From: Plantactinospora sp. KBS50
GTDB taxonomy: Bacteria > Actinomycetota > Actinomycetes > Mycobacteriales > Micromonosporaceae
Assembly: GCF_002285795.1 (NCBI RefSeq)
Contig: NZ_CP022961.1
Span: forward strand, 4,158,001-4,222,000
Length of the DNA: 64,000 bases
Reading direction: 5' to 3'
A model generated the notes under the pieces. The model had not been told where the DNA came from and did not search any database. It was given only the letters and a program-made list of their open reading frames with translations. Positions 61,649 to 64,000 of this stretch are shown piece after piece (positions within the stretch are counted from its first letter, which is position 1; the number at the start of each line of letters is the position of its first letter). The position numbers and the translations under genes were made by a program.

Positions 61649-64000
61649 GTGCGGTTGGTGGAACGGGACGAGCAGCTCGCACTGCTCGACCGAGCGTTTT
61701 CCGATCACCTCGGCCCCGACGTGGTTGTCGTGACCGGGCCGGTCGCCGCCGGCAAGACCCAGCTGCTGGACGCGTTCGCCCAGCGGCTGACCCGGCGCGG
61801 CGCGCGGGTCGTGGCGGCCGACGCGCAGGACCTGGACGAGGCCGTACGGCACGTCCGCGACCTGATCGGCGCGGCCGCGCCGCACCGGTCCGGCGAACCG
61901 CCGCCGGTCCTCGTGGTCGACGACGTCCACCAGGCCGACGCCGCCGCGCTGCGCTGCCTGTCCGACCTGATCCGGGGTACGCGGCCGGCGCCGGTCCGGC
62001 TGCTGCTGGCCGAGGCGGAACGCGCCGGCCCGCGCTCGCCGGCGCTCACCGCGCTGCTGCACCCGGCCCGGATCCGCCGGGTGAGCCTCGGCATGCTGTC
62101 CGCGGCCGGGGTCCGCGAGGTCCTCACCGACCGGTGCGGCGCCGAGTCGGCGCGCCAGCTCGGCGCCGAGTGCCACCGCGTCACCGGCGGCAACCCGCGG
62201 CTGGTGCGCGCCCTGCTGGACGACTCCTTCGGCCGCTCGGACACGCCCAGCCGGCTGGTCTTCGGCGACGCGTTCCGCGACGCGGTGCTCGGCTGCCTGT
62301 TCCGGTGCGAGCCGGACGTGCGCGCCGCGGTACATGTGCTGGCGGTCGCCGGTGGCCGGTTCTCCCCCGGGTCCGTGGCCGGCGTGCTCGCCGCGGGCAC
62401 GCCGCCGACGATGCCAGCGACAACGCCAGCGACGCCAGCGGCAACGCCAGGAACGCCAGGGACGCCAGGGACGCCAGCGCAGACGACGCCAGCGGCGACG
62501 ACGCAGGCAACGACGCCGGCGGGAACGACAACGCCTACGACGCCGGCGTTGCGGCCCGGCACCACGGCCGGCCTGGTCACCGACGGCGCTCTCGGCGATC
62601 CCGCGCTGGTGCGGGCCGTGCTCGACGGGCTGCCCGACCTGGTCCGGGCCGATCTGCACGGCCGGGTGGCCGCCGCGCTGCACCGGGACGGCGCACCGGC
62701 CACCGCCATCGCGCCGCACCTGCTGGCCATCGATCCGGCCGGCGCGCCGTGGATGGCCCAGAGCCTGCTCGACGCGGCGACCCAACTGTCCGGCTCGGAC
62801 CCCGAACTCGCGCAGCGCTGCCTGCGGCACGCCGCCTGGCCCGGCGACGACGAGGTCCGGCAGGCCCGCATCCGGATCGCCCTCACCGACCTGCAACTGC
62901 GGACCGACCCGGACGCCGGGCGGCAGCAGCTGGCCGGCGTACCGGCCGCGGTCCGCACCGCCGACCTGGACGGCGGCCGGGCCGCCGCTCCGATCCGCCA
63001 GCTGCTCTGGTACGGCCGGGTCGCCGAGGCCAGCGACGTGTGGCGGCAGGTGGCCGACCGCCACCCGGGCGACGGGGCCGACCTGCACGTGGCCGGCCGC
63101 TGGATCGACCTGCTGTTCCCGGAACGTGCCGCGGCGTACCGGGGTGGGCCGCACCGCCCGCGGCTGGGCCGGGCCGGGGTGCTCGCGCTGCGTCCGCGGC
63201 TGGCCGGCATCGCCGGCCTGGAAACCGCGGTACGCCGGGGCGGCAGCGACGCCGTGATCGGCGCGGCCGAGCACGCGCTGCGGACCCGCGATCCCGGGAG
63301 CCGGTGTACTGGAGCCTGCTCTGGCCGCTGGCCACGCTGGTGTTCGCCGACCGGCTGGACCGGGCCGACGCCTGGTGCGCGGAGCTGCTCGGGGATCCCG
63401 CGCGCGACCGGTTGTCGGCGTCGCTGCTGGCCGCCGTCCGGGCCGAGATCGCGCTGCGCCGCAGTGACCCGCGGACCGCGTGCCGGCTCGCGGACGAGGC
63501 GTTGCAGGGGCTCTCCGCGCCGGCCTGGGGGTCGTGATCGGACTTCCGCTCGCCGTCTCGGTGCGTGCGCTGACCGACCTGGGGCAGCTCGACGAGGCCG
63601 CCGAACGGCTGCGCACCCCGGTGCCGGACGGGCTGTTCGACAGCGTTTTCGGGCTGTTTCACCTGCGCGCCCGGGGCGGGCACGCGATGGCCGGCGGCGC
63701 GGACCGGTTCGCGCTGCGCGACTTCCGGCAGTGCGGGCAGCTGATGGGCCGCTGGGGATACGACCTGCCGGCGCTGGTGCCGTGGCGCACCGACGCCGCC
63801 CGCGCGCTGCTCAAGCTGGGCCGCCGGGGCGCGGCCGAGCAGTTGGTCCGGGAACAGCTGGACCGGCTCGGCGACGGGCACCCGGCGCAGCGCGGTGCGG
63901 CGCTGCGCACCCTCGCCGCCTGCGTCGGCCTGCCCGACCGGGCGGCCACCCTGGAGGACGCCATCCGGGTCCTGGAACGCTCAAGCGACCGGATCGAGCT
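61649..64000 (+). CDS. LuxR-family ATP-binding (LAL) regulator, 5' part
   Basis: The start of a large pathway-type regulator that continues past the window. GTG 61649 follows AAGGGG (61635-61640). The N-terminal ATPase has Walker A GPVAAGKT (residues 30-37) and Walker B VLVVDD (87-92). A helical, TPR-like region follows, and the C-terminal LuxR helix-turn-helix is expected outside the window. Two one-base losses (near 63295 in a C/G run and 63527-63531 in a G run) shift the frame, which continues cleanly to the window end. A Thr/Pro-rich insertion encoded by short DNA repeats (62402-62548) is unusual for the family. LAL proteins commonly activate macrolide and polyene PKS operons, which makes this a plausible activator of the PKS genes. 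Confidence 0.85.
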   Translation, partial: MRLVERDEQLALLDRAFSDHLGPDVVVVTGPVAAGKTQLLDAFAQRLTRRGARVVAADAQDLDEAVRHVRDLIGAAAPHRSGEPPPVLVVDDVHQADAAALRCLSDLIRGTRPAPVRLLLAEAERAGPRSPALTALLHPARIRRVSLGMLSAAGVREVLTDRCGAESARQLGAECHRVTGGNPRLVRALLDDSFGRSDTPSRLVFGDAFRDAVLGCLFRCEPDVRAAVHVLAVAGGRFSPGSVAGVLAAGTPPTMPATTPATPAATPGTPGTPGTPAQTTPAATTQATTPAGTTTPTTPALRPGTTAGLVTDGALGDPALVRAVLDGLPDLVRADLHGRVAAALHRDGAPATAIAPHLLAIDPAGAPWMAQSLLDAATQLSGSDPELAQRCLRHAAWPGDDEVRQARIRIALTDLQLRTDPDAGRQQLAGVPAAVRTADLDGGRAAAPIRQLLWYGRVAEASDVWRQVADRHPGDGADLHVAGRWIDLLFPERAAAYRGGPHRPRLGRAGVLALRPRLAGIAGLETAVRRGGSDAVIGAAEHALRTRDPGSRCTGACSGRWPRWCSPTGWTGPTPGARSCSGIPRATGCRRRCWPPSGPRSRCAAVTRGPRAGSRTRRCRGSPRRPGGRDRTSARRLGACADRPGAARRGRRTAAHPGAGRAVRQRFRAVSPARPGRARDGRRRGPVRAARLPAVRAADGPLGIRPAGAGAVAHRRRPRAAQAGPPGRGRAVGPGTAGPARRRAPGAARCGAAHPRRLRRPARPGGHPGGRHPGPGTLKRPDRA
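62402..62548 (+). repeat. 9-bp minisatellite coding a Thr/Pro-rich insert
   Basis: Repeated words of the type GACGCCAGC, AACGCCAGG and GACGCCAGG run in tandem and decay to ACGACGCCGGCG variants. They encode about 45 residues of Thr-Pro-Ala/Gly in the LAL regulator. The units are multiples of three, so copy changes keep the frame. Confidence 0.8.

Noticed and set aside
62402-62548. CRISPR array
   Set aside because: The repeats are 9-bp, contiguous, without spacers, and lie inside a coding frame.

Overview
The window is GC-rich actinobacterial DNA. It has strong third-position G/C bias, GTG starts, giant modular type I polyketide synthase (PKS) genes, a LAL-type regulator and a DUF5988 peptide. 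The gene set fits a Micromonosporaceae- or Streptomyces-like genome, but nothing seen fixes the genus.

Layout. (1) 1-43.5 kb: four collinear PKS genes on the + strand, here called A to D. A is only the end of a gene (end of AT, DH-KR-ACP). B has four modules, C has two and D has one. All eight visible modules carry KR and DH, and three also carry ER, so this stretch should leave only alkenes and saturated carbons, with no free hydroxyl or ketone. No loading module and no thioesterase is visible, so the line continues outside the window. (2) 43.6-47.3 kb, minus strand: a short-chain dehydrogenase, a PIN toxin with a beheaded antitoxin, an MDR-family oxidoreductase and a short LRR protein. (3) 47.5-57 kb: an insertion-sequence landing zone. 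IS630, ISL3, IS110 (fragment), IS1380 and IS5 elements sit in or beside a tyrosine recombinase, a DUF4238-like gene and a DUF6236-like gene. Three insertion events can be read in detail, two with exact target duplications. (4) 57.1-64 kb: an XRE/MmyB-like regulator, a ferredoxin-P450 pair, two tiny cluster-associated proteins (DUF6059-like and DUF5988), a PLP-dependent threonine/serine dehydratase-like enzyme and the start of a large LuxR-family (LAL) regulator. These could be tailoring and regulatory genes of the same polyketide cluster, pushed away by the insertion sequences, or the edge of a second cluster.

Two properties dominate the PKS region. First, its genes are broken by 14 single-base frameshifts, and three more lie in other genes. 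All 17 are one-base losses, mostly in short C or G runs, so they look like consensus errors rather than pseudogenisation; the PKS genes are therefore annotated as continuous. Second, malonyl-AT, KR and part-ER coding segments recur as nearly identical, C/A-rich cassettes inside G/C-rich modules. Their edges fall on conserved motifs, the signature of recent domain copying or gene conversion inside the assembly line. Tail and head docking peptides suggest the working order may be A-B-D-C rather than the gene order.
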